64,000 nucleotides of DNA, from the NCBI GenBank assembly GCA_002436065.1, contig DIXP01000109.1, positions 31,045 through 95,044 of the forward strand, written 5' to 3'. The translations under genes and the position numbers were made by a program. Numbering within the stretch: position 1 is the first letter of the stretch; each line of letters starts with the position of its first letter. This DNA comes from Chloroflexi bacterium UBA6077 (lineage in GTDB: Bacteria > Chloroflexota > UBA6077). Of this stretch, positions 51,430-60,849 are shown piece after piece. The notes under the pieces are model-generated. The model was not told where the DNA came from and made no database searches. It saw only the letters and a program-made list of their open reading frames with translations.

Positions 51430-52953
51430 ATGGACATCCTGCAAGGACTGCTCACGGGCTTTGCCGGAGCGCTGACCAGCAATAACCTGCTGGCCTGTTT
51501 CCTCGGCGTGTTGTGGGGTACTCTGGTGGGAGTGCTGCCCGGCATCGGGCCCGTGGGTGGATTAGTGCTGCTTCTGCCGCTCACCTACCAACTGGACGTC
51601 ACGACCGGCATGGTGATGATGGCAGGCATCTACTACGGCACGATGTACGGGGGCTCCACCACCTCCATTCTCGCCAACATCCCAGGTGAGGTAGCTACAG
51701 TCGTCACCTGTTTGGATGGCCATCAGATGGCCTTAAAAGGAAGGGCAGGGCCCGCTCTCGCCATCGCAGCCGTAGCATCCTTCGTGGCAGGCACTGTGGC
51801 CGTCATCGGACTCACCCTCATCGCCCCTCCCCTTGTGTCGGTATCTCTCAGCTTCGGTCCCCCAGAGTTCTTTGCACTGATGTTCCTTGGACTCAGCATG
51901 GTGTCCTACCTGTCGGGCAATTCGATCGTAAGAGGGCTGATGATGGCCGTTTTCGGGCTCATGTTGGGCACGGTGGGGGTGGACATCATCACAGGCACCT
52001 ATCGCTACACCTTCGGAAACGCACATCTAATGAGCGGCATCGATCTGGTACCCGTGGCCATCGGGATCTTCGGAGTCGGGGAAGTGCTCGCCAGCCTGGA
52101 GGGTAATGTCAAACAAGACCTGATCCAGCCCAATCTCTTCGACTTTCGAAGGATGATGCCCACGGGAAATGACTGGCGACGAGCAACTCCCGCCATGCTG
52201 CGCGGCTCCTTCCTGGGGTTCTTCATAGGGATCCTGCCCGGCGCCGCAGCCGTGGTCAGCTCCTTCATGTCCTACGCGCTGGAGAAGAGACTGTCCAAGC
52301 ATCCGGAGCAGTTCGGGACAGGAGCCATCGAAGGCGTGGCCGGACCAGAGGCTGCCAACAACTCCGCTACCGGTGGCGCAATGATCCCTCTCCTGGCATT
52401 AGGTGTTCCGTATAACGTGGTCACGGCCCTGATGCTCAACGCCATGATCGTCCATGGGATGCACCCGAGTCCCCTGCTGATGAGCAAGCAGCCCGAGTTC
52501 TTCTGGACCGTGGTCGCCAGCATGTACGTGGGAAACGCCATGCTCTTGGTGCTCAATCTACCGTTGGTGGGACTGTGGGCCAGCCTGCTGAGGATCCCCT
52601 ACCAGTACTTCTTCCCCGTGATCCTGCTGCTCTGTCTAACCGGCGTATATGCCGTCAACTACAGGCTGATCGACCTGCAGCTTATGCTGGGGTTTGGCGT
52701 CCTCGGCTATCTGATGCGGAAGGCCGACTTCCCCGGCGCTCCAATCCTGCTGGGCCTGGTTCTGGGCCCGCTCTTCGAGAATGCCCTGGGCCAGTCGATG
52801 ATCATCTCCTCGGGAAATCCGATGATCTTCGCCACCAGGCCCATATCCGCGACCATCATGTCGATAGGGATCATCCTGCTCATCTTCCCGGCCCTGAGGT
52901 GGCTGATGGGTAAACGGGGGCCGGCCGTAATCCCGCGAGGGCAAGAGCAGTAG
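51430..52953 (+). CDS. tctA: Tripartite tricarboxylate transporter large membrane subunit TctA
   Basis: A 507-aa integral membrane protein with about 12 hydrophobic segments. Family marks are GVLPGIGPVGGLVLLLPLTY, GIYYGTMYGGSTTSILANIPGE, and EGVAGPEAANNSATGGAMIPLLALGVP in the repeat half. It forms the cation-driven channel of the TTT system for carboxylates. It shares these repeats with the second TctA at 60850. It is preceded by tctB. Confidence 0.92.
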   Translation: MDILQGLLTGFAGALTSNNLLACFLGVLWGTLVGVLPGIGPVGGLVLLLPLTYQLDVTTGMVMMAGIYYGTMYGGSTTSILANIPGEVATVVTCLDGHQMALKGRAGPALAIAAVASFVAGTVAVIGLTLIAPPLVSVSLSFGPPEFFALMFLGLSMVSYLSGNSIVRGLMMAVFGLMLGTVGVDIITGTYRYTFGNAHLMSGIDLVPVAIGIFGVGEVLASLEGNVKQDLIQPNLFDFRRMMPTGNDWRRATPAMLRGSFLGFFIGILPGAAAVVSSFMSYALEKRLSKHPEQFGTGAIEGVAGPEAANNSATGGAMIPLLALGVPYNVVTALMLNAMIVHGMHPSPLLMSKQPEFFWTVVASMYVGNAMLLVLNLPLVGLWASLLRIPYQYFFPVILLLCLTGVYAVNYRLIDLQLMLGFGVLGYLMRKADFPGAPILLGLVLGPLFENALGQSMIISSGNPMIFATRPISATIMSIGIILLIFPALRWLMGKRGPAVIPRGQEQ

Positions 52954-53001
52954 AGCAGCGGTCTTCCCCTCGCCGCTGGATTACTCCTGGGAGGTTGCCG
53001 A

Positions 53002-53367
53002 ATGTCGGGTTTCAGTGTCAATAAGAGCAGCGTGGACGAAGTCCAGGCTCCGCATCCCTTCCAACGGTATGGCCGGCCGCTGTTCGATGCCGAGACATTG
53101 CCGGGCGCCGTAGCCTCGATGATCATCATGCGCTATCCGCCTGATGTGACGGGGCCACCACACACCCATCCGGAGGTGGAGCTGTTCTTCTGCCTCCAAG
53201 GATCGGGCGAAGTCACCATAGACGACGAGACGCACTTGGTGGAACCGGGCACAGCTGTGTATGTCCCATCCGAGGCTACACACCAGCCGAAGAACACGGG
53301 GAACACCGATCTTGAACTTCTGGCTGTACTGGTGCCGTCAAGGAACCTGGCTGCTTGGCGGCGCTAA
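53002..53367 (+). CDS. Single-domain cupin protein
   Basis: A 121-aa protein with one cupin barrel. The metal-binding motif is PPHTHPEVELFFCLQGSGEV (two His and a Glu), and the second motif is VPSEATHQPKNTG. It lies between tctA and the binding-protein gene of the TTT operon and may bind or isomerise the transported compound, or sense it. The ATG follows GGGAGG. Confidence 0.85.
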   Translation: MSGFSVNKSSVDEVQAPHPFQRYGRPLFDAETLPGAVASMIIMRYPPDVTGPPHTHPEVELFFCLQGSGEVTIDDETHLVEPGTAVYVPSEATHQPKNTGNTDLELLAVLVPSRNLAAWRR

Positions 53368-53384
53368 GCAACTGGCCCGAGTCC

Positions 53385-53425
53385 AGGTCGTCATTCCCGC
53401 GAATGCGGGAATCCAGCGGCCCGAC
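53385..53425. repeat. TCATTCCCGCGAATGCGGGAATCC repeat
   Basis: A short palindromic unit with arms TTCCCGC and GCGGGAA, in the 217-bp gap between the cupin gene and tctC. It is of a kind seen dispersed in many genomes. No other feature is seen in that gap apart from a ribosome site ahead of 53585. Confidence 0.55.
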
Positions 53426-53584
53426 ATAGTGGATGTGATGAGTGCGTCGCTATGCTGCGGGGAAGGAGGTGAGGCATAGTCCACGGGAGTAGTTAGAGTA
53501 CTGGTGCGCGCTTGCTGTAGGACTTCCATGAGTTGTAACCCTATGTCGCGGCAAAGCGATTAGTAGAGAAGGAGGGCAAGGGAA

Positions 53585-54571
53585 ATGAGACTGAGGAACA
53601 GAGCCAGGGCAGTGCTGGCGCTGACCTTCGCCATCACACTCCTGGCAACCATGTCGGCCTGTAGTGGCTCGACGGCTGCCTCGTATCCCACGAAGGACAT
53701 CACCTACATAGTGGAATGGGGACAGGGCGGAGCCGCGGACGGCATCGCTCGCGCTCTCGGCGAGGCCACCACCCCCCACATAGGCAAGCCGATTATGGTG
53801 AAGAACGTCGTGGGCGGAGCGGGTGCCGTAGGTGCCCTGGAGTTGGTGCAGTCCAAGCCGGATGGCTATACCGTGGCCCAGCAACAGGGTTCGGTGGTGA
53901 CGATCGCACCTCACCTGCAGGATGTAGGTTTCAAGTCGGAGGACTTCCAGGTTCTCTCCATGGTCTTCACCTTTCCCTTTGTGTGGACCGTGAAGGCCGA
54001 CTCACCGTACAAGAGCCTGGATGACATAGTGGCCGACGCCAAGAAGCGCCCTGGGGAGATCACATTCTCCTTCTCGGGCGTGGGAACCGGCGGACACCTG
54101 GCCGTCGAGGGGCTGGCAAAGAAGCTGGGGATAAAGCTGAAGATCGTCCCCTTCCAAACGGCGGCTGAGGGCGTGACGGCTTTGTTGGGAGGTCACCTGG
54201 ACACTGCCCTGTCCCACCCGCCCGATGCGGCTACCCACATCAAAGAGGGAAGACTGCGCCCCATCGCGGCCTTCAGCAAGTTCCCGGGCATGGAGACCAT
54301 TCCGGGTCTCAAGTCCCTCAAGGAGATGGGCATCGACTACGAAGCTTCGGCCTGGTCCTGTAACGTGGTGCCAAAGGGCACTCCCAAAGACATAGTGGAG
54401 AAGCTGCGGACCGCGTTCAACAAGGGTATGGCGGAGAAGTCGTTCGTGGACTACATGGCCAAGACCATGCAGCCCATCAACATCAAGACTGAGGAAGAGA
54501 CCCTAGCCATCTGGAAGGCCGACTACGATGCCATGGGCACCTTGATCAAAGATCTGGGCCTGGCGAAGTAG
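53585..54571 (+). CDS. tctC: TTT binding protein TctC (BUG family), copy 4
   Basis: A 328-aa lipoprotein: signal AVLALTFAITLLATMSAC, then a BUG domain with TYIVEWGQGGAADGIARALGE, GGAGAVGALELVQSKPDGYTV and GHLDTALSHPPDAATH. Its linker is short, unlike copies 1-3. It completes a TctB-TctA-cupin-TctC locus, so here all three transporter parts are linked. It captures a carboxylate outside the membrane for TctA/TctB. Confidence 0.9.
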   Translation: MRLRNRARAVLALTFAITLLATMSACSGSTAASYPTKDITYIVEWGQGGAADGIARALGEATTPHIGKPIMVKNVVGGAGAVGALELVQSKPDGYTVAQQQGSVVTIAPHLQDVGFKSEDFQVLSMVFTFPFVWTVKADSPYKSLDDIVADAKKRPGEITFSFSGVGTGGHLAVEGLAKKLGIKLKIVPFQTAAEGVTALLGGHLDTALSHPPDAATHIKEGRLRPIAAFSKFPGMETIPGLKSLKEMGIDYEASAWSCNVVPKGTPKDIVEKLRTAFNKGMAEKSFVDYMAKTMQPINIKTEEETLAIWKADYDAMGTLIKDLGLAK

Positions 54572-54907
54572 TGGAACGTATGCCCAGCCCTTGAACCAGC
54601 CCTCAGGGTGCTGGCGGCTGATGAAGTTGCCTGCGATGTGGAGCGCGATGCCCCGGTACTGCCGCTCGCCGGTCTGGCGGTAGAGCATGCTGCAGGCCCA
54701 GGCGGCCTTGCCGCTGGAGGGGCCGTCCCACGGGCTGGGGCAGCGAAGCTGGAAGTCGAACAGCGCCTGGGCCAGTTCGGCGTAGCGCTTCTCGCCGGTG
54801 GCCTCGGCCAGCTGCTCCTGGACCCTCTTGGGGACCGCCGTGGCAAGGTTGCCCACGCGGTCGAAGCTGAACTTCACTGCCTCGGCATTCAAACCGCTGC
54901 CATCGCA
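54572..54907 (-). pseudogene. Alpha/alpha-toroid (glycosidase or cyclase-like) fragment
   Basis: The − strand reads NAEAVKFSFDRVGNLATAVPK, then AELAQALFDFQLRCPSPWDGPSSGKAAW and CSMLYRQTGERQYRGIALHI, ending around HPEGWFKGWA. The spacing of helical segments and the W-G/Y-R-x-T-G-E-R pattern fit an alpha/alpha toroid as in glycosidases or terpene cyclases. Both ends are lost. At the right it abuts the IS701-like element at 54908. At the left it runs into tctC. It is a dead fragment of a gene otherwise absent here. Confidence 0.6.
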
Positions 54908-55009
54908 CTAGTTTCGCGGTTTTCTTTGGGGAGTAGAAGAGGGAGTGGCGCCTGACCTGCCAGTAGCAGGATCGAGCGGAGAACTCGAAACCTTACTGGA
55001 GGCGTCCCG

Positions 55010-55877
55010 GTGCCACTCCCTGTCAATCTGGTAGAGCAAGCCTTGAACCAGTACCTGAGCCTGTTCAGAGACTGCTTCAGCCAGCCCCAATGGCAGCACT
55101 TCGTGACCGTGCTGCTGGCCTTGATGCAGTGCCAAGAACATCGTACCCTCTCGGGACTGCTCCGCCAGGTCGCGGGTGTCGGTGCGTGTCGATGGCCTGC
55201 ACCGCTTCTTCAAGTTCGCCCCCTGGCAGCCCGAACATCTAGCTGCCCGTTGGTGGTGTCACTACTGCGATGCCCTCGGCCCCCTGGTGGCCGCCGAGCA
55301 TGCCCGTCAGTACACCCTGCGCCCCAAGCGCCGAGGTCGACCTCGGAAGACCGTCGTCACTGGCTTCCTTATCCTCGACGACTCGACGCATGCCAAGCGG
55401 AAAGGCAAGAAGATGGAAGGGCTCGGCGTTCACTACTCCACCACCGAGGGCAAACCGATCAAGGGCCACAGCCTGTTCGCGGCCCTGCATGTCCTGTTGG
55501 GGCGTCGCCACCCCCTGGCTCCCCAGTTGTACCGGCAGAAAGCCACCTGTGAGCGAGATGGTGTCCCTTTCAAGAGCAAGGTGGATCTGGCCGAGGAGTT
55601 GATCCGCACCTTCGAGCCGGTGCCTGGGACCCGAACCCATCTCATCTTCGACAGTTGGTATGCCTGCCGTCGGGTCTGGAGAGCGACGCTGGCCAGGGGC
55701 TGGGCCGTCACCGGCGGGCTCAAGGCCAATCGGAAGATACGCCTAGTCGAGCCTGAGCAGGGCAGGGTCTACCTCTCTCTGCCCAAATACGCCGCTCGCC
55801 TCTCTGCCGAGGACTACCAGCAGGTGCCTTGGCCTCATGCGGATTCCACCCCATTCCTGCTACTGGTTCCGCCGGAA
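55010..55877 (+). pseudogene. IS701-like transposase, 5' part, frameshifted
   Basis: The first 60 residues (MPLPVNLVEQALNQYLSLF to LSGLLRQV) are in one frame. From about 55176 a second frame continues (VDGLHRFFKFAPWQPEHLAARWW). The DDE-type core follows: ILDDSTHAKRKGKKMEGLG (first Asp) and HLIFDSWYACRRVW (second Asp). One frameshift near 55165 and the IS21 insertion after LLLVPPE make it non-functional. The C-terminal part lies beyond the nested element. Confidence 0.78.
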
Positions 55878-56115
55878 TCATTCCACTGATTCCGTTGCAT
55901 CGCGGACACTGATTCCACACCAAACCATCCACCTATTCCAATCCAAAGGAGCCACCGATTCCGCCAAAGGCGGCCATCGATTCCGATACCAGCCGCCCAA
56001 GTCCTGACTGAGGGGATCGGCTTGGACGAACTCCAGGAGAGGTTGGTCGGAGCGTAGCAATGCAGGGTAGCCGAAGTTGTTAGCCTGCACCCCCAAGAGA
56101 TAGAGGGGGGCAGAG

Positions 56116-57674
56116 ATGTCGGCGGAGAGGCTATCGATGCGGAAGATCAGAGAAGTGCTGAGGCTGAAGTGGTCCCTGGGTCTGAGCAACAGGGCCATCG
56201 GCAGGAGCTGCGGGATCGGGCACACGGTGGTCACCGAGTACCTGAAGAGGGCCAAGAGGGCGGGGCTCGGGTGGCCGCTGCCTTCGGAGATGGACAACGT
56301 CCAGTTGGAGAAGCTGCTGTTTCCACCGGCGATCTCACTGCCTTCATCGGAGAGGCCGCAGCCGGATTGGGTGAAGGTTCACCAGGATCTCAAGGGCAAG
56401 GGGGTAACGCTCTCCCTGCTGTGGGAGGAGTACAAGGCGGCGAGCCCCGAGGGCTTTCAGTATAGCTGGTTCTGCGAGGTCTACAGGGAGTGGGCCTCCA
56501 AGGTGGATGTGGTGATGCGCCAAGAGCATCGGCAGGGGAGAAGCTGTTCGTGGACTACGCCGGGCAGACGATACCGGTGACAGACCGCAAGACCGGAGAG
56601 GTGAGGGAGGCTCAGGTCTTCGTCGCCGTTCTGGGGGCCTCCAGCTACACCGATGCCGAGGCCACCTGGACCCAGGGGCTGTCCGATTGGATCAGCTCCC
56701 ACGTTCGGGCCTTTGGCTTCTACGGCGGTGCGCCCGAGGTGGTCGTTCCCGACCACCTCAAGAGCGGCGTCAGCAAGGTCTGTTTCTACGAGCCCGACCT
56801 CAACCCCACCTACCAGGAGATGGCGGCCCACTATGGTGTTGCGGTGATACCGGCGAGGGTGAGGAAACCAAGGGACAAGGCGAAGGTTGAAGTGGGGGTG
56901 TAGGTGGTCCAGAGGTGGATCCTGGCCAAGCTGCGGAACAGGGTGTTCTTCTCGCTCGTCGAGTTGAACGGGGCGATCAGGGAGTTGCTGGAGCGGTTGA
57001 ACGAAAGGCCCTTCAGGAAGCTACCGGGCAGCCGGAAGGCGCTCTTCGAGACGCTGGACAAGTCTGCTCTGCGCCGCCTTCCCGAGCAGCCCTACGAGTA
57101 TGCCGAATGGAAGAAGGTGAAGGTCAACATCGACTATCACGTCGAGTACGACGGCCACTACTACTCCGTCCCCCATCATCTCTTCAGGAAGCAGTTGGAG
57201 ATACGGGCAACCGCTGAGACCGTGGAGTGTCTGCGGGAGGGCAGACGAGTGGCGAGCCATCGGAGAAACTACGTGAAGGGAGGCCACACGACCCTACCCG
57301 AGCACATGCCCAGCAGCCACCGGAGGTACGCCGACTGGAACCCCAGCCGGATGATCTCCTGGGCCAACGAGACAGGACCCCACACGGCCAAGCTGGTCGA
57401 GCAGATCCTGGCGAGCAGGCCCCACCCGGAGCAGGGCTTCCGGTCGTGCTTGGGGATCATGCGCCTGGCGAAGAGCTATGGGGCAGAGAGGGTGGAGTCG
57501 GCCTGCGAGAGGGCTCTGGCCATCAAGGCGATGAGCTACAAGAGCGTGAAGTCCATCCTGGAGAACAGGCTGGACGGCAAGGGCTCCCCAGGGAAGGAGG
57601 AGGAGGCTCCCATCGAGCACGCCAACGTCCGGGGACCGGCTTACTACGGTAGGGAGGTGGGCCGGCCATGCTGA
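56116..57674 (+). pseudogene. istA: IS21-family transposase IstA, frameshifted and with an amber stop
   Basis: The N-terminal HTH part (IREVLRLKWSLGLSNRAIGRS) is intact. At about 56530 one base is missing, in EHR(A)GEKLFVDYAGQT, so the frame changes. The DDE core follows (LFVDYAGQTIPV, then VVVPDHLKSGV and RDKAKVEVGV). At 56901 a TAG stands where IS21 proteins have a glutamine (VEVGVQVV), so a C-to-T change gave an in-frame stop. The rest (VQRWILAKLRNRVFFS to the end) is open. Two lesions make it non-functional. Confidence 0.88.
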
Positions 57675-58426
57675 TGCACCCTACGCTGGAGAAGCTGCGT
57701 GCCTTGAAGTTGGAGGGGTTTGCCCGTGGGCTGGAAGAGCAGATGGCGAGTGTCGAGGTGGGAAGCCTCAGCTTCGAGGAGCGGCTGGGGCTGCTGGTGG
57801 ACCGGGAGGTGACGGATCGGGAGAACAAGCGGCTTGCAGGCAGGCTGTACAAGGCGAAGCTGAGGCAGTCGGCCTGCCTGGAAGACATCGACTTTCGGCA
57901 CCCGAGAGGGCTGGATCGATCCCTGGTGATGACGTTAGCAGGGTGCGGATGGATCCGAGAGCAGCTGAACGCTCTGATCGTGGGGGCCACGGGCACAGGG
58001 AAGAGTTATCTATCCTGCGCTCTCGGCCACCGTGCTTGCATGGAGGGCTACTCCGTCCTGTATGTCAGGGTGTCGAGGCTGTTCGGGGAGTTGGCGGTGG
58101 CGAGAGGAGACGGCAGGTACAGCAAGTTGCTGAAAGCTCTTGCCAAGGTGGACCTTCTCATCCTGGACGACTGGGGTCTGTCCCGTCTGAACGCCGAGGA
58201 GAGAGGGGACCTCCTAGAGATCATGGGGGATCGATACCAACTGCGGTCCACTATCGTGGCCTCCCAGCTACCCGTGGACAAGTGGCACGAGGTCATTGGG
58301 GATCCCAGCGTCGGATACGCGGTGCTGGACAGGCTCGTCAACAACGCCTACCGGATTTCCCTCTCAGGAGCGTCCATGAGGCGGCGGCTGTCGGGCTTGA
58401 CCCAGACCAACCAGGAAGAGGGATAA
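57668..58426 (+). CDS. istB: IS21-family helper ATPase IstB
   Basis: A 252-aa AAA+ ATPase related to DnaC. Walker A is VGATGTGKSYLSCALGH at residues about 106-122 and Walker B is LLILDDWGLSRL. The N-terminal helical part (MLMHPTLEKLRALKLEGFARGLEEQ) is typical. It regulates IstA transposition and target choice. It is intact, but its partner istA is broken. The ATG overlaps the istA end by 7 bp. Confidence 0.92.
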   Translation: MLMHPTLEKLRALKLEGFARGLEEQMASVEVGSLSFEERLGLLVDREVTDRENKRLAGRLYKAKLRQSACLEDIDFRHPRGLDRSLVMTLAGCGWIREQLNALIVGATGTGKSYLSCALGHRACMEGYSVLYVRVSRLFGELAVARGDGRYSKLLKALAKVDLLILDDWGLSRLNAEERGDLLEIMGDRYQLRSTIVASQLPVDKWHEVIGDPSVGYAVLDRLVNNAYRISLSGASMRRRLSGLTQTNQEEG

Positions 58427-58582
58427 TGGGGCGCCCTCGTCGCTACGCTCCGATTGGACAGAAAGGGCCGGATCTGGTGGACAGAACGGCGTGGAATGAG
58501 CGGCCGCGATGGGGCGGAATCGCTGGCTGCCATCGCGTGGACTGAGTGGAACCGATCACGTGGAATCGGTGGAATGAATCAG

Positions 58583-58738
58583 CGGAATACGCAGCCTCAC
58601 GAGGATGGCACCTCTCGGTTGGTCTACACCCACTTGGTCAAGACCTTCGTCAAGGCCCTCGGTTCCTGCCAGGTACTGGTGGTGCGGGAGAAGTTCGACC
58701 AGCCTCTCAAGAAAGTCCGCTCAAAACCGCGAAACTAG
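58583..58738 (+). pseudogene. IS701-like transposase, 3' part
   Basis: The frame reads GTSRLVYTHLVKTFVKALGS, then CQVLVVREKFDQPLKKVRSKPRN and ends in the terminal repeat. It belongs to the gene at 55010, separated from it by the IS21 element. Joining the two sides at the likely target site puts them out of frame, so a further small change occurred. Confidence 0.7.
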
Positions 58739-58769
58739 TTGCTTTCTCCCGTCGTAACGCAGATTCTGT

Positions 58770-60395
58770 TCACGCGGCGCGCAGGCCGAGGAGCTCGCAG
58801 ACGTGATTGAGGGCGCCGTCGAGTTGGCGGAAGGCAGCCTCCACATCGCTGGGGTTACGGGTGGACCGACGCCTTGCTGGTTCGGTAGCTAGGCTGCACA
58901 GTGCGCCGAGCAGGCGGGTGCGCAGCTTCACCAGCAGCACCCCGAGCTTGAGCCCGACTTCGGTGAGCCGGTATTGGCGAGTGGTGCCGATCCTTTGGAC
59001 AAGGCCCTTGGCCCGCAGCTTGGTCAGGTCGTAGCGGAGCTGAGAGAGCCGGTAGTCGACCTCGGCCAGCCGGTGACGCTGGAGCAGGCGGGCATGGACT
59101 TCTCGGCTGCTCCAGGCGGCGATGAAACCGCCGGGATGCAGGAGGACTTCGAGTAAACGGAGGACCCGGTCGTCGTGCAGCTTGATGCCCGGGACACGAC
59201 GTTGCCCGATCAAGGTGGGCTGAGCCAGTTGGGCCAGTTGGCCGGTATCGACCGTGCTGTCCAACAGTTCAGCCTGCGAATCCAGGTAGCGGGCATTGGT
59301 CGCGGCCATGCCCTCGATGAGCTGGGGCAGGTTCTCCAGGCGGCGGCCGAGGCCCAGGTGGCGGGTGTCGTTGATGCAGGTCTCGGTGCGCAGGAGACGG
59401 TCGCCCTTTTCGTACTGTTTGACGAAGGAGGTCTGGTAGTAGGAACGCAGGACGGGATGCCCTTCCTCTCGCCGTTCCAGGACCGTCTGGAGCTTGCCCT
59501 GGTAGCGACGGTTGATGCGGCGACCGAAGATCTGGGTGGTCCGATCAGCCCCACCCAGCACCATCCCCAACTCCGCTGCCCGGCCAAAGAGCGCCTTGAG
59601 GGGAGCCGAACGCTTGAAGATCACATCGGTGGCCAGCTCGATCTGGCCGAGGCTGTAGCGGTAGCTCAGGTCCAGGTCGGTCCGCTCCTGAGAACTGAAG
59701 GTGGGAGCCAGTTGCCTCGTCCAGTAGTCGCAACGCTGCCGCAAGCGGACCGGAGTCAATTGGTCGGCCAGGGACTGAAGGAGTTCCGGGTCAGCCACAT
59801 CCAGGAAGGCGTTGTCCTCCTTGCGGAAGGAGATCCCCTGGCGGGTGAGTTCCTGGGCCAGGAAGGAGTGGCCGTTCAGGTAGCAGGTGACGTTGAAGGG
59901 CAGGTAGGTGGCCACTCGCAGGCTCATCGGACCCATGATCGGGTCCAGGACGTAGGAGTAGTAGTGCAGGAACCGCTTGTGGCAGGACTTGAGGATCCGA
60001 TAGTTGACATCACCGCTGGGCGGAGCAAAGCGCGGGCTGTAGGACACGAAGGTGCGGCTCTGCTCCATGCTGGTCAGCACGCAGGCCACGCCCTCGCTCC
60101 CTCCCAGACGGCAGTAGTGGGGGAGCACCAGATCCTCCTTCCGTGCCCCCTTGGGCGCCGGCAGCAGGGGGATCTCGTGATCGGCGGTGTACTGGCGGAC
60201 CCAGGCACGATAGGGTTCGGTCCGCCTTGCCAGGACGGCGGGCTCAATGCAGACCACACGGGCCACCTCATGGAAGAAGTAAACCAGGTTCTCAGGACGC
60301 TGCAGACGGTCGATGTAGCCGTTCAGGACGATGCGATCCAGAGCGGTGTAGGAGAACTGGACATGGTGCCCCAGAAGCTCGGATAATCGATCCAT
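58770..60395 (-). CDS. 541-aa protein of an uncharacterised, probably mobile family
   Basis: I recognise the general pattern CHKRFLHYYSYVLDPIMGPM, then LPFNVTCYLNGHSFLAQELTRQGI and TETCINDTRHLGLGRRLENL from large uncharacterised families that occur in many copies in soil and sediment genomes. No catalytic domain is known to me. A C-terminal winged-HTH-like part (RLSQLRYDLTKLRAKGLVQR, then QYRLTEVG) suggests DNA binding. The ATG at 60395 follows AAGGGGAAG. That ribosome site and the start codon sit in one arm of a 24-bp inverted repeat (60394-60460), as in transposase genes protected from outside transcription. It borders an IS element and a truncated gene. Confidence 0.6.
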   Translation of the reverse strand: MDRLSELLGHHVQFSYTALDRIVLNGYIDRLQRPENLVYFFHEVARVVCIEPAVLARRTEPYRAWVRQYTADHEIPLLPAPKGARKEDLVLPHYCRLGGSEGVACVLTSMEQSRTFVSYSPRFAPPSGDVNYRILKSCHKRFLHYYSYVLDPIMGPMSLRVATYLPFNVTCYLNGHSFLAQELTRQGISFRKEDNAFLDVADPELLQSLADQLTPVRLRQRCDYWTRQLAPTFSSQERTDLDLSYRYSLGQIELATDVIFKRSAPLKALFGRAAELGMVLGGADRTTQIFGRRINRRYQGKLQTVLERREEGHPVLRSYYQTSFVKQYEKGDRLLRTETCINDTRHLGLGRRLENLPQLIEGMAATNARYLDSQAELLDSTVDTGQLAQLAQPTLIGQRRVPGIKLHDDRVLRLLEVLLHPGGFIAAWSSREVHARLLQRHRLAEVDYRLSQLRYDLTKLRAKGLVQRIGTTRQYRLTEVGLKLGVLLVKLRTRLLGALCSLATEPARRRSTRNPSDVEAAFRQLDGALNHVCELLGLRAA

Positions 60396-60460
60396 GGGAC
60401 TTCCCCTTTCGCGACAAGCTCGGTGTAGCAACCCCATTGTCGCTCAAGAGGAAGTCCCAT
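60394..60460 (-). promoter_or_regulatory. Hairpin that covers the ribosome site and start codon of the 541-aa gene
   Basis: Arms 60394-60417 (ATGGGACTTCCCCTTTCGCG side) and 60437-60460 pair at 21 of 24 positions around a 19-nt loop. On the − strand RNA the arm next to the gene contains AAAGGGGAAGTCCCAT, that is, both the ribosome site and the start. Confidence 0.6.
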
Positions 60461-60512
60461 CATAGATGTTGCTGCGCCTGGCCTTGGCGCCGCTTTCAGG
60501 TTTACCTGGCTA

Positions 60513-60806
60513 GTGTTAGGGCAGCCTGGAGAACTTCGGGGGTATGGTATCTCTATCGCGGTCTGCGCCGCCTTCGTCGGGATGTTTACCGCCAACGGCG
60601 CCCTCAACGAGGCGCTGAAGCCAGCCGCCCCGCTGCCGACGACGCTCCAGGTCAGCTTTGCCCAAGTGGACGCCATCGGCGTCGCCGCCTCCTTCACGGT
60701 GCTGCTGAACCTGTCCATCGTCCTGGTGAAGAAGCTGAGCCCATTCGTAGAGCGCCTGGCCAACCGAACTCCAATAGAGAAGCCCGAGTTGGCAACAGCA
60801 GGTTAA
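60513..60806 (+). pseudogene. Membrane protein C-terminal fragment
   Basis: About 97 residues: a hydrophobic segment GISIAVCAAFVGMFTANGAL, then a linker and a second one QVDAIGVAASFTVLLNLSIVLVKKL, ending with VERLANRTPIEKPE. It looks like the last two membrane segments of a transporter I cannot name. The upstream part is cut off by the 541-aa gene and its hairpin. It may still be translated from a GTG or ATG near 60543, but it is most likely a remnant. Confidence 0.45.
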
Positions 60807-60849
60807 GGCTGCTTAAAGTTTATCCCGTCCAGGTAGCTATGATTCCTCA

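Larger units (their letters stand above)
55878..58582 (+). mobile_element. IS21-family element inserted in the IS701-like transposase gene
   Basis: The ends share TCATTCCAC-x-GATTCC: at the left TCATTCCACTGATTCC from 55878, at the right its relative in reverse complement, ending near 58577. CGGAAT appears at 55873-55878 and 58583-58588 and may be a 6-bp target duplication, in which case the element is 55879-58582. It carries istA (broken) and istB (intact). Left-end sub-repeats of GATTCC recur to about 55990. Confidence 0.75.
54908..58738. mobile_element. IS701-like element with a nested IS21-family insertion
   Basis: Perfect outer ends CTAGTTTCGCGGTTTT (54908-54923) and its complement (58723-58738). 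The outermost CTAG is probably the 4-bp YTAR target duplication of IS701-family elements, which leaves TTTCGCGGTTTT as the true inverted repeat. The transposase begins at 55010 and is interrupted after 55877 by an IS21-family element. Its C-terminal end (LVVREKFDQPLKKVR) reappears at about 58600-58736. Confidence 0.8.

Noticed and set aside
60513..60806. A functional small TctB-like subunit
   Set aside because: The two-segment layout and abrupt start fit a truncated larger transporter better than the four-segment TctB.
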